A DNA stretch of 64,000 nt from Panacagrimonas sp965216845 (lineage in GTDB: Bacteria > Pseudomonadota > Gammaproteobacteria > Nevskiales > Nevskiaceae): positions 1,364,001 to 1,428,000 of the forward strand of contig OZ244200.1 of assembly GCA_965216845.1 (NCBI GenBank), written 5' to 3'. Under the pieces are notes generated by a model. It did no database searches and was not told the DNA's origin. It saw nothing but the letters and a program-made list of their open reading frames with translations. This document shows, piece by piece, positions 34,239 to 43,707 of the stretch (position 1 is its first letter; each line of letters starts with the position of its first letter). Position numbers and translations under genes: made by a program.

Positions 34239-35767
34239 ATGAATCCATCCAAGAAACCCGACTGGCAGGCGTTGCGCAAACAGGCGGCACGCTGGCCGTT
34301 TTCCTGCGTGTTGGTTGCCAACCGCGGAGAGATCGCGGTACGCGTACTGCGCACGGTGCAAGGCCTGGGGCTGAAGGGCGTGGTGGTTTATCACGCCGCC
34401 GATGCCACCACGCTGGCGGTGACGATGGCCGACGAGGCGATCGAACTACACGGTGAGACGCCGGTTGGTGCTTATCTGGATGCCGAACAGATCATCCGTG
34501 CGGCGCAATCGTGTGCTGCTGGGGCCATCCATCCAGGTTACGGTTTCTTGTCGGAGAACAAGGCGTTCTGTGAAGCCGTGGAGGCTGCGGGTATTTGCTT
34601 TGTCGGCCCCAGGCCCGAACAGATCGATTTGATGGGTGACAAGGTGCGGGCGCGAAACTTTGTCGAGAAACGCCGTTTCCCGGTCGCGCCCAGCGCCATC
34701 GAGGATGATGATCCAGACAGTTTCGTGCAGCGCGCCCGCGCGGTTGGCACGCCGCTGTTGATCAAGCCCAGCGCCGGCGGCGGCGGCAAAGGCATGCGCA
34801 TTGTTCGCGATCTTTCCGATCTTGAGGCGGAGGTTGCGCGTGGTCGCTCGGAAGGTCAGCGCTATTTTGGCGACGGTCGGTTGTATGTGGAGCGTTATAT
34901 CGAAAACCCGCGGCACATCGAAGTGCAGATTCTGGGTGACGGCCAGGGCGGCGTGGTGCATGTTTTCGAGCGCGAATGTTCCGTTCAGCGCCGGTTCCAG
35001 AAAATTGTGGAGGAAACACCGTCACCGGCGCTGAGCCCGGCGCTGCGCGAGGAAATTTGCCAAACCGCCGCCGGGATCGCGCGCGCCATCGATTATCGCG
35101 GCGCCGGAACGGTGGAGTTTATTTTCGGGCCGCAGGGCGAATTCTATTTTCTGGAGATGAATACCCGCCTGCAGGTGGAGCATCCGGTCACCGAGCAAAT
35201 CACCGGCATCGATCTGGTACTGCAGCAACTACGCATCGCCGCCGGTGAAAAACTGGGGTTCGGCCAGGATCAGATCACGGCCCGCGGTCACGCCATCGAA
35301 TACCGCATCTACGCCGAGGACGCGGCCGCCGGCTATACGCCCACGACCGGGCCGGTTCTGTTCTTGCAGGCGCCCACCGGCGAGGGGGTTCGTTGGGATA
35401 GTGGCGTCGTGCAGGGTGGTGAGGTGACCTCGGCGTTTGATCCCATGATCGCCAAGCTCATCGTCCACGCAGCGGATCGCACCCAGGCATCGCGCGCGGT
35501 GAAGCGGCGCTGCGCGATACGGTGCTGCTGGGCTGCAAGACCAATGCGGCTTTCTTGCGGCGGCTGAACGCGCACCCGGCGTTCGTCGCGGGTGAGGTTC
35601 ACACCGGTTTTCTGGACGCCAATCCGCAGATTGCGGCGGAACCCGAATTGTCGGATCAAACCATTCAGTCCTTGCTGGCTTGTGCCTGTGCAACGACGCG
35701 GCCGATGCGGGACGTGGCTGACGCGGTGCCTGACCTGCATGCGGCCATGGGTTCCTGGAGGAATTAG
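34239..35767 (+). pseudogene. Biotin carboxylase subunit of an acyl-CoA carboxylase, frameshifted near 35500
   Basis: ATP-dependent biotin carboxylase that loads CO2 onto the biotin carrier. Motifs are VLVANRGEIAVRVLRT, HPGYGFLSEN, the ATP-grasp loop PSAGGGGKGMR and FLEMNTRLQVEHPVTE. From about 35500 the homologous frame shifts: the original frame gives arginine- and cysteine-rich nonsense, ending at 35567. The frame one base back continues EAALRDTVLLGCKTNAAFL to a stop at 35765-35767. Restoring one G, giving GTGGAA, would yield about 509 residues. It could be a real mutation or a sequencing error. The start is ATG 34239 with GGAG upstream. There is no carrier domain; that is the next gene. 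Confidence 0.88.
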
Positions 35768-35769
35768 CG

Positions 35770-36276
35770 GTGCACCATGCTTTCAAATTGGGCGATGCGG
35801 TCCACAATGTGGAGCTGTCACGATCCTGCAATGGGTATCGCCTGCATTTGGGTGAACGGGCGATTGATTTTGATCTGGTGGAACGCGAGGATGGCCACGC
35901 CACCTTGAACATCGCCGGCCGCCAGCTGGAAGTGGTGCTGGCAACGCGGGGCGACGATGTTTTCGTGCATCTGGATGGCCAAACCTACCAGCTCGGCTAT
36001 CAGCATCCGCTGGACCGGCTGGCAGCCGAACTGGCCGGCGGTAGCCAGGATCAGATTCTGGCGCCGATGCCGGGCAGCATCATCAGCGTGGCGGTGCGGG
36101 TCGGTGACACCGTCGAGACCGGCCAGACGCTGCTGGTCATGGAAAGCATGAAGATGGAAACCACCATTTCCGCACCGCGCGAGGCGGTGATTGCGCAAGT
36201 GATGTTTGAGCCGGGGCAGAGTTTTGACCGCGACGCCGTGTTGCTGAGCATGGCGCCGTTGGAGAAGAGTGAATGA
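35770..36276 (+). CDS. Biotin carboxyl carrier protein of the acyl-CoA carboxylase
   Basis: A 168-residue biotin-attachment protein. The biotinyl-lysine motif is ESMKMETT near residue 124 in a C-terminal biotinyl domain (about 98-165), preceded by a region resembling the BT domain that docks carriers to the carboxyltransferase. In most methylcrotonyl- and propionyl-CoA carboxylases this part is fused to the biotin carboxylase; here it is separate. The GTG start has GGAGG 8 nt upstream. It overlaps the carboxyltransferase gene by 4 nt. Confidence 0.88.
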   Translation: MHHAFKLGDAVHNVELSRSCNGYRLHLGERAIDFDLVEREDGHATLNIAGRQLEVVLATRGDDVFVHLDGQTYQLGYQHPLDRLAAELAGGSQDQILAPMPGSIISVAVRVGDTVETGQTLLVMESMKMETTISAPREAVIAQVMFEPGQSFDRDAVLLSMAPLEKSE

Positions 36277-37880
36277 GACGTATCGAATCCCGGCTCAATA
36301 CGCATTCGGCGGAATTTCGAGCCAACTTCGCGCACAACCAGAAGCTGGCCGCGGCGTTTCGTGAAAAGGAGCGAGCGGTGCGCCAGGATCGGCCGCAACG
36401 GGACGTGGATCGCATCCGCAAGCAGCAAAAGCTGATGGTGCGCGAGCGTCTGGATCTGTTGCTGGACCCGGGCACGCCCTTTATGGAACTTTCCTCGCTG
36501 GCGGCCAATGACGCCTACGATGGTGAAGTTCCGGGTGCGGCATGCGTGACCGGCATTGGCGTGGTCTCGGGTCGCGAATGCGTCATTCATGCCGGAGATC
36601 CAAGCGTAAAGGGTGGTGCCTGGTATCCGCTCACCATCAAACGTATTGTGCGCGCCCTGGATATCGCCATTGAAAACCGATTGCCGGTGGTTCACTTGTG
36701 CGATTCTGCCGGCGGCTTTCTTCCGTTGCAGGCTGATTTGTTCGCCGATCGTTATTTCGCCGGGCGCATTTTTCGCAACCAGTGCATTCTGTCGAAAATG
36801 GGTGTGCAGCAAGTGTCGGTGGTTTTGGGACACTGTACCGCTGGCGGCGCCTATGTTCCGGCGTTGTCGGATTACAACGTCATCGTGCGTGGTACCGGCG
36901 CCATTTTTCTGGCCGGTCCGCCACTGGTCAAAGCCGCCACTGGTGAAATCAATACCGTTGACGAGCTGGGCGGTTGTGATATGCACACCACGGTTTCCGG
37001 CACCGCGGATTATCCGGCGGGCAGCGAGGAGGAGGCCATCGCCATCGCACGCGATATCGTGGCCCAATTCAAAACCCCGCAAAAAGCCGATATCAGCCGA
37101 CAGTCCCCCGAAGCGCCGTATTACGATCCCACCGAGCTTTACGGCATTTTGCCGCAGGACATCAAAGCGCAATTCGACATGCACGAGGTGATCGCACGTC
37201 TGAGCGACGGCTCGCGCTTTCACGAATATCAACCCGGTTACGGCAAGACGCTGGTATGCGGCTATGCCCACCTGTGGGGCTACAAGATCGGCATTCTTGC
37301 CAATAATGGCGTGTTATTCAACGACTCCAGTCTCAAGGGCGCGCACTTCATCGAGCTTTGCAATCAGAACCGCACGCCGATTCTGTTTCTGCAGAACATC
37401 ACCGGCTTCATGGTGGGCCGTGAATATGAGCGGCGTGGCATCACCAAGGACGGCGCCAAGATGATCATGGCGGTGTCTTGCTCGGAAGTGCCCAAGTTCA
37501 CGGTCATGTGTCATGGCTCCTTTGGCGCTGGAAATTACGGCATGTCCGGCCGTGCGTTCGACTCGCGCTTTCTGTTCTCCTGGCCGCAGTCACAAGTGTC
37601 GGTGATGGGCGCAGAACAGGCGGCCAATACGCTGGCGGATGTGAAAATTCGTCAACTGGCCCGCCAGGGCAAGGAACTCGACGAGCAGCAAATCGCGGAA
37701 ATCCGCGAGCCGGTACTGGCGGACTTCAGGCGCAAGCAAAGCGCCTACTGGTCCACCAGTGAAATCTGGGATGACGGCATGCTCGATCCGGTGGATACCC
37801 GCAATGCGCTGGGGGTTTGCCTGTCTGCGGCGCTGAATGCGCCGATCAAGGACCCCAGCTACGGCATCTTCAGAATGTGA
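36273..37880 (+). CDS. Acyl-CoA carboxyltransferase (methylcrotonyl-CoA carboxylase beta type)
   Basis: Transfers the carboxyl group from carboxybiotin to an acyl-CoA. The 535 residues form two crotonase-like domains and match the methylcrotonyl/geranyl-CoA carboxylase beta branch from the N-terminus to the end (RDPSYGIFRM-like PIKDPSYGIFRM). Other signs are HCTAGGAYVPALSDY, IFLAGPPLVKAATGE, LCNQNRTPILFLQNITGFMVG (shortened: PILFLQNITGFMVG) and CHGSFGAGNYGM. The substrate could be methylcrotonyl-CoA (leucine breakdown) or a longer branched acyl-CoA. The usual liu/mcc partner genes (isovaleryl-CoA dehydrogenase, methylglutaconyl-CoA hydratase, HMG-CoA lyase) are absent here. Confidence 0.9.
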   Translation: MRRIESRLNTHSAEFRANFAHNQKLAAAFREKERAVRQDRPQRDVDRIRKQQKLMVRERLDLLLDPGTPFMELSSLAANDAYDGEVPGAACVTGIGVVSGRECVIHAGDPSVKGGAWYPLTIKRIVRALDIAIENRLPVVHLCDSAGGFLPLQADLFADRYFAGRIFRNQCILSKMGVQQVSVVLGHCTAGGAYVPALSDYNVIVRGTGAIFLAGPPLVKAATGEINTVDELGGCDMHTTVSGTADYPAGSEEEAIAIARDIVAQFKTPQKADISRQSPEAPYYDPTELYGILPQDIKAQFDMHEVIARLSDGSRFHEYQPGYGKTLVCGYAHLWGYKIGILANNGVLFNDSSLKGAHFIELCNQNRTPILFLQNITGFMVGREYERRGITKDGAKMIMAVSCSEVPKFTVMCHGSFGAGNYGMSGRAFDSRFLFSWPQSQVSVMGAEQAANTLADVKIRQLARQGKELDEQQIAEIREPVLADFRRKQSAYWSTSEIWDDGMLDPVDTRNALGVCLSAALNAPIKDPSYGIFRM

Positions 37881-37892
37881 GCAGCGGTTCGC

Positions 37893-37908
37893 GGCGCCGG
37901 TTGGCGCC
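37893..37908. terminator. Short hairpin between convergent genes (possible terminator)
   Basis: Two GGCGCC hexamers separated by GGTT form a 6-bp GC stem between the carboxyltransferase and the convergent NnrU-like gene. It has no T-run on either strand. A terminator role is only suggested by position. Confidence 0.25.
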
Positions 37909-37925
37909 GAATCGGTTCGCCTGGA

Positions 37926-38495
37926 TCATCCGGTCGGCAACAAGGGGATGCCCGAAAGCCAGGGGTGCGCCCACATCAGGAAGGCGGCAAAGAACAGGCC
38001 CGCGCCCACGAATGCGCAGGTCTTGACCATGCCCACCGGCTGTGGCTTGTTCCAGGCCCCGTCGCGGCGATTGATGACGATGACTTCCAGCACCGCCCAG
38101 GCCAGCAGGCCGGTGAACAGGATCAGGGACCGCAATTCCCCATTGGACAGCAGGTGCGCCACCGCCCACAGCTTGACGCTGGTGAGCTGTGGGTGGCGAA
38201 TGAGCTGCTTGATGTCCGTGGGTGCGCGAGCGCTGACGAACAGGATGGCGGCGATCGGCATCAGCGCCATGGTCAGATGACGCATGCCGGCCGGCGGGTT
38301 CCAGACCGCGCTTGGCGGCATGGATTTCCAGCCCATCACCATCAACGCCAGCGCCAGTACCAGCACCACTGAGAACAAGCCCTTGTAAGGCATTTCGCCC
38401 AACTTGCCGATCAAGGCCGCGCGCTGATTCGGCGCCAGCGCAATGAACAAATGGGTGGCGGACCACAGGATCAATCCAAGGACGAGCAGCAGCAT
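37926..38495 (-). CDS. NnrU family membrane protein
   Basis: A 189-residue inner-membrane protein with about six helices. It starts MLLLVLGLILWSATHLFIAL and contains PAGMRHLTMALMPIA and RHPQLTSVKLWAVAHLLSNG, the conserved His-rich segments of the NnrU family. NnrU was named in denitrifying alphaproteobacteria, but most homologues, like this one, lie outside denitrification clusters and are uncharacterised. It appears to be a single gene, convergent with the carboxylase operon and divergent from the ABC exporter. I start at ATG 38495. Confidence 0.85.
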   Translation of the reverse strand: MLLLVLGLILWSATHLFIALAPNQRAALIGKLGEMPYKGLFSVVLVLALALMVMGWKSMPPSAVWNPPAGMRHLTMALMPIAAILFVSARAPTDIKQLIRHPQLTSVKLWAVAHLLSNGELRSLILFTGLLAWAVLEVIVINRRDGAWNKPQPVGMVKTCAFVGAGLFFAAFLMWAHPWLSGIPLLPTG

Positions 38496-38759
38496 GTTTG
38501 GCTCCGAGATGGCGTTGCTGGTCAAGGATAACGCCTGAGTTGTGTATTGGGTGATTCGAGCCGTGGCTCACAACAGATGCAGGGCCGCCCATTGATTCGG
38601 CCGGCAGCCATCATGTTCGGATGGCGTGTTGCCGGCGTGCCTGGCGCGCCGGCATGCGCATGCCGTGGTCGCGGGCCGGTGGCACGAGCCAGCCGGTATA
38701 GTGAGGCTGAGCAAACGCCAGCCGGCCATAATCGCACTTTGGCGAAAATCCTGGGGCAG

Positions 38760-40598
38760 ATGAGAAGTTACGCGCAGGCAGAAGAAGAAACGAACGGCGA
38801 CAAGGGCAACGCACAGCGCCCCAAGGCGCGCGGCGACTGGACCGTCATCGCCGATCTGTTGCCGTGGCTCAAACCCTACGTCGGTCGTATCGCGCTGGCG
38901 CTGAGTCTGATTCTGGCGGCCAAGCTGGCGAATCTTTATGTGCCCATCGCGCTCAAGCAGATTGTGGACGGGCTGAATGTGGAGCCGAGTCTGTTGGTGC
39001 TGCCCGCCGGTTTATTGCTGGCCTATGGCGCCTCGCGCATCGGCGTGACCCTGTTTACCGAGTTACGTCAGGTGGTGTTTGCGCGCGTGACTGCGCGCGC
39101 GACGCGTGAGATCACGCTGCGGGTGTTTCGCCATCTGTTGAGTCTGAGCTTGAGCTTCCATTTGTCGCGGCGCACCGGCGGCGTGGCGCGCGACATCGAA
39201 CGCGGCGGCAGCGCCATCTCCAGCCTGTTGGACTGGACGCTTTATTCCATTTTCCCCACGCTGATCGAAGTGCTGATGGTCACCGCGATTCTGGTGTGGG
39301 CCTATGACTGGGGCTTCGCCTTCATCACCCTGGCCACGCTGCTGGGCTACGGCGCCTGGACCTTTGCCGTCACCGAATGGCGCACGCGCTTTTATCGCGC
39401 GTCGGTGGAGGCCAACACCAAGGCCAATGAGCGGGCGGTGGATTCGCTGCTCAACTACGAGACGGTCAAGTACTTCAACAACGAGTCGCACGAATCCGAG
39501 CACTTTGATCACAACCTCTGTCACGTGGAGGACGCCCAGGTCAAGGCCACCAAATCGCTTGCCGTATTGAATCTTGGACAAACCGTGGTGGTGGCCATCG
39601 GCGTGACCGCCATGATGTGGCGCGCCTCGGCGGGTGTGGTGGCGGGCGAGCTGACGGTGGGTGATCTGGTGCTGGTCAACGCCTATTTGTTGCAGTTGTC
39701 CGCGCCCTTGTTCCTGCTCGGCATGGTGTATCGCGAGATCAAACAGGCGCTGACCAATCTGGAGCGCCTGTTTGATCTGCTGGAGGAAAAACAGGATGTG
39801 CGCGATGCGCAAAACGCCTTGCAACTGAAGGTGGACAAGCCCAGCGTGCAGTTTGAGAACGTGGAATTTTCCTACGATGCGCGGCGGCAGATTTTGCATC
39901 GGGTGAATTTTGAGATTCCGCCCGGCGGCACCGTGGCGGTGGTGGGGCATTCGGGATCGGGCAAGTCCACGCTGGCGCGGCTTTTGTATCGCTTCTACGA
40001 TATTTCCGCCGGCACCATCGGTATCGACGGTCAGGACATCCGCAGCCTGAGCCAATCTTCCTTGCGCAGCGCCATCGGCATCGTGCCGCAGGACACCGTG
40101 CTGTTTAACGACAGCATTTATTACAACATCGGCTACGGTCGCCCGGACGCCAGCCGCGAAGATGTGGAAAACGCCGCGCGTGCGGCGCACATTCATGACT
40201 TCATCGTCAAGCTGCCGGACGGCTATGACACCGCAGTCGGTGAGCGCGGCCTGAAACTGTCGGGCGGTGAAAAACAACGGGTGGCCATTGCCCGCGCCTT
40301 GCTCAAGAACCCGGCGGTGCTGATTTTTGACGAAGCCACCTCCGCGCTGGATTCAAAATCCGAAAAAGCGATTCAGGCGGAACTGGACCGCATACAGGTG
40401 GGGCGCACCACCCTGGTCATTGCCCACCGCCTGTCCACGGTGATGCACGCCGATCAGATTCTGGTGATGGACGCCGGACGCATCGTCGAACAGGGTACGC
40501 ATCAGGCGCTGCTGCTGAGACAAGGTTCGTATGCGCAGATGTGGCAGTTGCAACAGCGCGAGCAACATCAGCGGCGGACCGGCCCCGCAACCGGGTGA
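38760..40598 (+). CDS. ATM1-type ABC exporter (permease and ATPase fused)
   Basis: A 612-residue half-transporter with a six-helix membrane domain and a C-terminal nucleotide-binding domain. Walker A is GHSGSGKST (near 395), signature LSGGEKQRVAIARAL (near 499) and Walker B VLIFDEATSALD (near 520). The stretch NYETVKYFNNE in the membrane domain is the hallmark of the ATM1/ABCB7 group, which exports glutathione-linked sulfur species or metal-glutathione conjugates. It should act as a homodimer. The ATG at 38760 was chosen because the upstream extension lacks similarity. It is an isolated gene. Confidence 0.9.
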   Translation: MRSYAQAEEETNGDKGNAQRPKARGDWTVIADLLPWLKPYVGRIALALSLILAAKLANLYVPIALKQIVDGLNVEPSLLVLPAGLLLAYGASRIGVTLFTELRQVVFARVTARATREITLRVFRHLLSLSLSFHLSRRTGGVARDIERGGSAISSLLDWTLYSIFPTLIEVLMVTAILVWAYDWGFAFITLATLLGYGAWTFAVTEWRTRFYRASVEANTKANERAVDSLLNYETVKYFNNESHESEHFDHNLCHVEDAQVKATKSLAVLNLGQTVVVAIGVTAMMWRASAGVVAGELTVGDLVLVNAYLLQLSAPLFLLGMVYREIKQALTNLERLFDLLEEKQDVRDAQNALQLKVDKPSVQFENVEFSYDARRQILHRVNFEIPPGGTVAVVGHSGSGKSTLARLLYRFYDISAGTIGIDGQDIRSLSQSSLRSAIGIVPQDTVLFNDSIYYNIGYGRPDASREDVENAARAAHIHDFIVKLPDGYDTAVGERGLKLSGGEKQRVAIARALLKNPAVLIFDEATSALDSKSEKAIQAELDRIQVGRTTLVIAHRLSTVMHADQILVMDAGRIVEQGTHQALLLRQGSYAQMWQLQQREQHQRRTGPATG

Positions 40599-40613
40599 GG
40601 CGGCGGTTGTGGG

Positions 40614-41705
40614 CTAATCCAGCCGCTTTTTGACGCGTGACACCGCGACGCTGAGAAACACAACCACGAATACGCACAACACCGCCAGCGGTTGCCACAA
40701 TTCGACCAGGCCGGCGTCACGCAGCATGATGCCGCGCATCAGGCGCAGGAAATGGGTCAGGGGCAGGCACTCGGCAATCCATTGCGCCATCGGCGGCATG
40801 CCGGCGTAGGGAAACATGAAGCCGGACAGCAGGATCTGCGGCAGAAAGGTAAAGAAGGTCATCTGCATGGCCTGAAACTGATTGCTGGCCATGGTGGACA
40901 GCAACACGCCCAGGCAAAGGCTTGCGAGAATGAATATCAGCGCCGCCAGGTAAAGCTCGAACATCGAGCCGCGCACCGGCACGGCGAACAACAAATGCCC
41001 CACCAGCAACACCACCGTGACCTGAATCAGGCCGATGCCGACAAAGGGCAGCACCTTGCCCAGCGTCAACTCCCAGGGGGACACCGGCGTTGCGATCAGC
41101 ATTTCCATATTGCCGCGCTCGCGTTCACGCACCAGCGCCACGGCGGTGAACAAGACCATGGTCATGGTCAGGATCACGCCAATCAGGCCCGGTACCGTGT
41201 TCAGGGGCGCCTTGCGTTCCGGGTTGTAGAAGCTCACGGTCTGCACCGGCGCAACACGCTGGGTCCAGCCATTCATGCCGTAAACCGGATAGCTGGCGAG
41301 CTGGCGCGCCGCCGACTGGATCACTTGGTCCGAGCCGTCCACCAGAATCTGGAAAGCGGGACGATCACGCCGCGCCAGACGGCTGCTCAGGTCGCCGGGG
41401 ATGATGACCGCAACGTTGATTTTTCCGCGACGCATCAGTTCGGCGGCTGCCTGCGCATCGCGCAGCTGATGGCCGAAATCGAGCACCCCGGTGGCGCCCA
41501 GGCCGGCAATCAACTCACGTGATTCCACGGTTCCTGCGTGATCCACCACCGCCGCGTCCAGGTTGCGCACATCCATGTTGATGGCGAAGCCGAACAGGAT
41601 CAGTTCCATGATGGGAATGCCGACGATCATGCCGAAGGTGAGCCGGTCGCGCCGCATCTGTCGCAGCTCTTTTTTCATGATCGACAGCAGCCGCCGCCAG
41701 CTCAT
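40614..41705 (-). CDS. ABC-2 type transporter permease
   Basis: A 363-residue permease with an N-terminal helix (residues about 22-42), a large periplasmic loop, and five to six C-terminal helices in the ABC2_membrane layout, for example LPQILLSGFMFPYAGMPPMAQWI (shortened: LLSGFMFPYAGMPPM). It resembles E. coli YbhS/YbhR and YhhJ. It is coupled by a 4-nt overlap to the ATPase gene upstream. Only one permease is encoded, so the complex may be a homodimer. Confidence 0.9.
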   Translation of the reverse strand: MSWRRLLSIMKKELRQMRRDRLTFGMIVGIPIMELILFGFAINMDVRNLDAAVVDHAGTVESRELIAGLGATGVLDFGHQLRDAQAAAELMRRGKINVAVIIPGDLSSRLARRDRPAFQILVDGSDQVIQSAARQLASYPVYGMNGWTQRVAPVQTVSFYNPERKAPLNTVPGLIGVILTMTMVLFTAVALVRERERGNMEMLIATPVSPWELTLGKVLPFVGIGLIQVTVVLLVGHLLFAVPVRGSMFELYLAALIFILASLCLGVLLSTMASNQFQAMQMTFFTFLPQILLSGFMFPYAGMPPMAQWIAECLPLTHFLRLMRGIMLRDAGLVELWQPLAVLCVFVVVFLSVAVSRVKKRLD

Positions 41706-42652
41706 TGCGACCGTCCGTTCCGCGCCGCGTTGACGGCGGCCACGAACACATCTTCCAGGTTGGGCGCCACCGGCTGCAACTGCGCGTCGATGCCGGCCGT
41801 ATTCAGGGTTTGCCGCAGTTGCTCGGATGTCGTGGCGCCGGTGGCCAGCAGGATTCGCAGGCTGGAACCAATCTGTGCCGCGGCAATGACGCCGGGTCGT
41901 CGTTCCAGTAGCTGACGCGCCTTGCGCAAGTCACTGCAGTGCGCCAGCAGCGTCTCGCCGGGCAGGGCCTGAATCAGCGCTCGCGGCGCGCCGTCGGCGA
42001 CGATGCGTCCGTGATCCAGAATCGCCAGGCGCGTGCAACGCTCGGCCTCGTCCATGTAATGGGTGGAGACCAGAATGGTCGTCCCCTGCGCCGCCAGATC
42101 GAACAGTGCGTCCCAGAAATCACGCCGCGATTGTGGATCCACCGCGCTGGTGGGTTCGTCCAGAAACAACAGATCGGGACCATGCAGGGTGGCACCGGCC
42201 AGGGCCAGGCGCTGCTTCTGTCCGCCGCTGAGCGTGCCGGCGAGCTGATGCTGGATCGATGCCAGGCGGTAGTGGCGCAGCCACTCGTCTACCCGGCCCC
42301 GGGATGCACGGGACGGCAGCGAGTGAATGGCGCTGAGAAATTCCAGGTTCTCGCGCGACGTGAGATCTTCGTACAGCGAAAATTTCTGCGTCATGTAACC
42401 GATGCGATGCTTGAGCTGCTCGGCTTGCTCGGGAATGCGCAAGCCCAGCACCCGCATCTCACCATCGCTGGGCAGCAGCAGGCCGCAGAGCATGCGGATG
42501 GTGGTGGATTTTCCCGAGCCATTGGGGCCCAGAAAGCCGTAGACCTCGCCACGGCGCACGCTCAGATCGAGCTGATCCACCGCCAGCACTTCGCCAAAGC
42601 GGCGACTCAGGCCGCGCGCGTGGATGGTGATGTCGCCGTGGTTATCCGCCAT
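41702..42652 (-). CDS. ABC transporter ATP-binding protein (efflux type)
   Basis: A 316-residue ATPase of the CcmA/DrrA/YbhF class. Walker A is GPNGSGKSTT, Q-loop KFSLYEDLT region, signature LSGGQKQRLALAGA, Walker B LLFLDEPTSAVD and the H-loop STHYMDEAE. The start MADNHGDITIHARGLSRRFG at ATG 42652 fits; the frame stays open upstream through the overlapping HlyD gene. It would power the adjacent ABC-2 permease with the membrane-fusion lipoprotein, probably for drug or lipid efflux. Confidence 0.92.
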   Translation of the reverse strand: MADNHGDITIHARGLSRRFGEVLAVDQLDLSVRRGEVYGFLGPNGSGKSTTIRMLCGLLLPSDGEMRVLGLRIPEQAEQLKHRIGYMTQKFSLYEDLTSRENLEFLSAIHSLPSRASRGRVDEWLRHYRLASIQHQLAGTLSGGQKQRLALAGATLHGPDLLFLDEPTSAVDPQSRRDFWDALFDLAAQGTTILVSTHYMDEAERCTRLAILDHGRIVADGAPRALIQALPGETLLAHCSDLRKARQLLERRPGVIAAAQIGSSLRILLATGATTSEQLRQTLNTAGIDAQLQPVAPNLEDVFVAAVNAARNGRSQ

Positions 42653-43607
42653 CGCTGGCGATCCAGGCGCGTACCGGCAATCCGGCGGGCAGCTGATCCA
42701 ACCGCTCGCCAGACAACTGCAGCTCGGCGCGATAAACCATGCGGCTGGCGTCATCGCCGGTGAGGGCGAAGTAGGGGGTGAAGCTGGGTTCGCTGCTGAT
42801 TTGCCGCACTGTTGCGGCAAACGGCTGTTGCACGCCTTCAATCGCAACCTGCATCGCCTGGCCAGGCGCAATGCCGGCGCGTTGCGATGCGGGGACGAAT
42901 ACACGTGCATAGGGGGCATCGCCGACCAACAAGTCCGCCAGGCTCGCGCCGAGCCGAACCTGATCGCCGGGTTGGAACGGCAGCGCATCAACCACGCCGT
43001 CGCGCGGTGCGCGAACCTGCAGTCTGGCCTCGGACAAGCGCAGTGCCTGCAGCTGTGTTTCGGCCGCGTCCACCGCCGCCGCCGCCTGTTCGATTTGCTC
43101 GATGCGCGTGCCCCGTGTCAGTTCCCGCAGATTGGCCTCGGCGGTGCGCACATTGGCGCGCGCCTGATCGCGTGCGGCGGTCGCGCGGTCAAGGTCGGCC
43201 ACGGACACCAGCTTGCGTTGCCGTAATCCGCCGATGCGCTCCAACGCCAACTGCGCATCACGCATGGACGCGCGCGCACTGGCCAACCGGCCGCGCGCAG
43301 CGTCGATGGCTTCGGGCCGGGCGCCGTTGGATCGCTCGGACAGAATGGCCTGCTGGCGTGCCAGTTCCGCGCGGGCCTGCGCCACACGGGCCTGCATGCG
43401 TCGCTGATCCAGCTCCAGCAACAGCGTGCCTGCCCGAACGCGGTCGCCTTCGGCCACATGCCATTGCGTGACCGGCTCGGATACTTCGGCCAGCACACTG
43501 ACCCGGTCCCATTCCAGGCTGCCGAGCAGGGGCGGCGTGGCGCGATCACAGGCAGTGACCAACGCCAATGCAATGCCGATCCAGCACAAACGAGCAAACC
43601 GCTTCAT
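42642..43607 (-). CDS. HlyD-family membrane-fusion lipoprotein
   Basis: A 321-residue periplasmic adaptor with lipobox LVTAC (Cys20). A split lipoyl domain, an alpha-helical hairpin with Ala/Arg/Gln-rich coiled coil (about 60-180) and beta-barrel elements (LQVRAPRDGVVDALPFQPGDQV, shortened: RAPRDGVVDALPF) are recognisable. It resembles E. coli YbhG. First gene of a three-gene efflux operon; its end overlaps the ATPase gene by 11 nt. It lies divergent from the esterase gene over 100 nt. Confidence 0.88.
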   Translation of the reverse strand: MKRFARLCWIGIALALVTACDRATPPLLGSLEWDRVSVLAEVSEPVTQWHVAEGDRVRAGTLLLELDQRRMQARVAQARAELARQQAILSERSNGARPEAIDAARGRLASARASMRDAQLALERIGGLRQRKLVSVADLDRATAARDQARANVRTAEANLRELTRGTRIEQIEQAAAAVDAAETQLQALRLSEARLQVRAPRDGVVDALPFQPGDQVRLGASLADLLVGDAPYARVFVPASQRAGIAPGQAMQVAIEGVQQPFAATVRQISSEPSFTPYFALTGDDASRMVYRAELQLSGERLDQLPAGLPVRAWIASDGG

Positions 43608-43707
43608 GAACGCCCCTGGTTTGGAGTCTGAAACCGATTGTGGCGCATTTGCTGGCATCTGCTCCAAAGCGTGCGGTGTGTGGCATTGAAATGCGTAAAC
43701 TGTCGCC

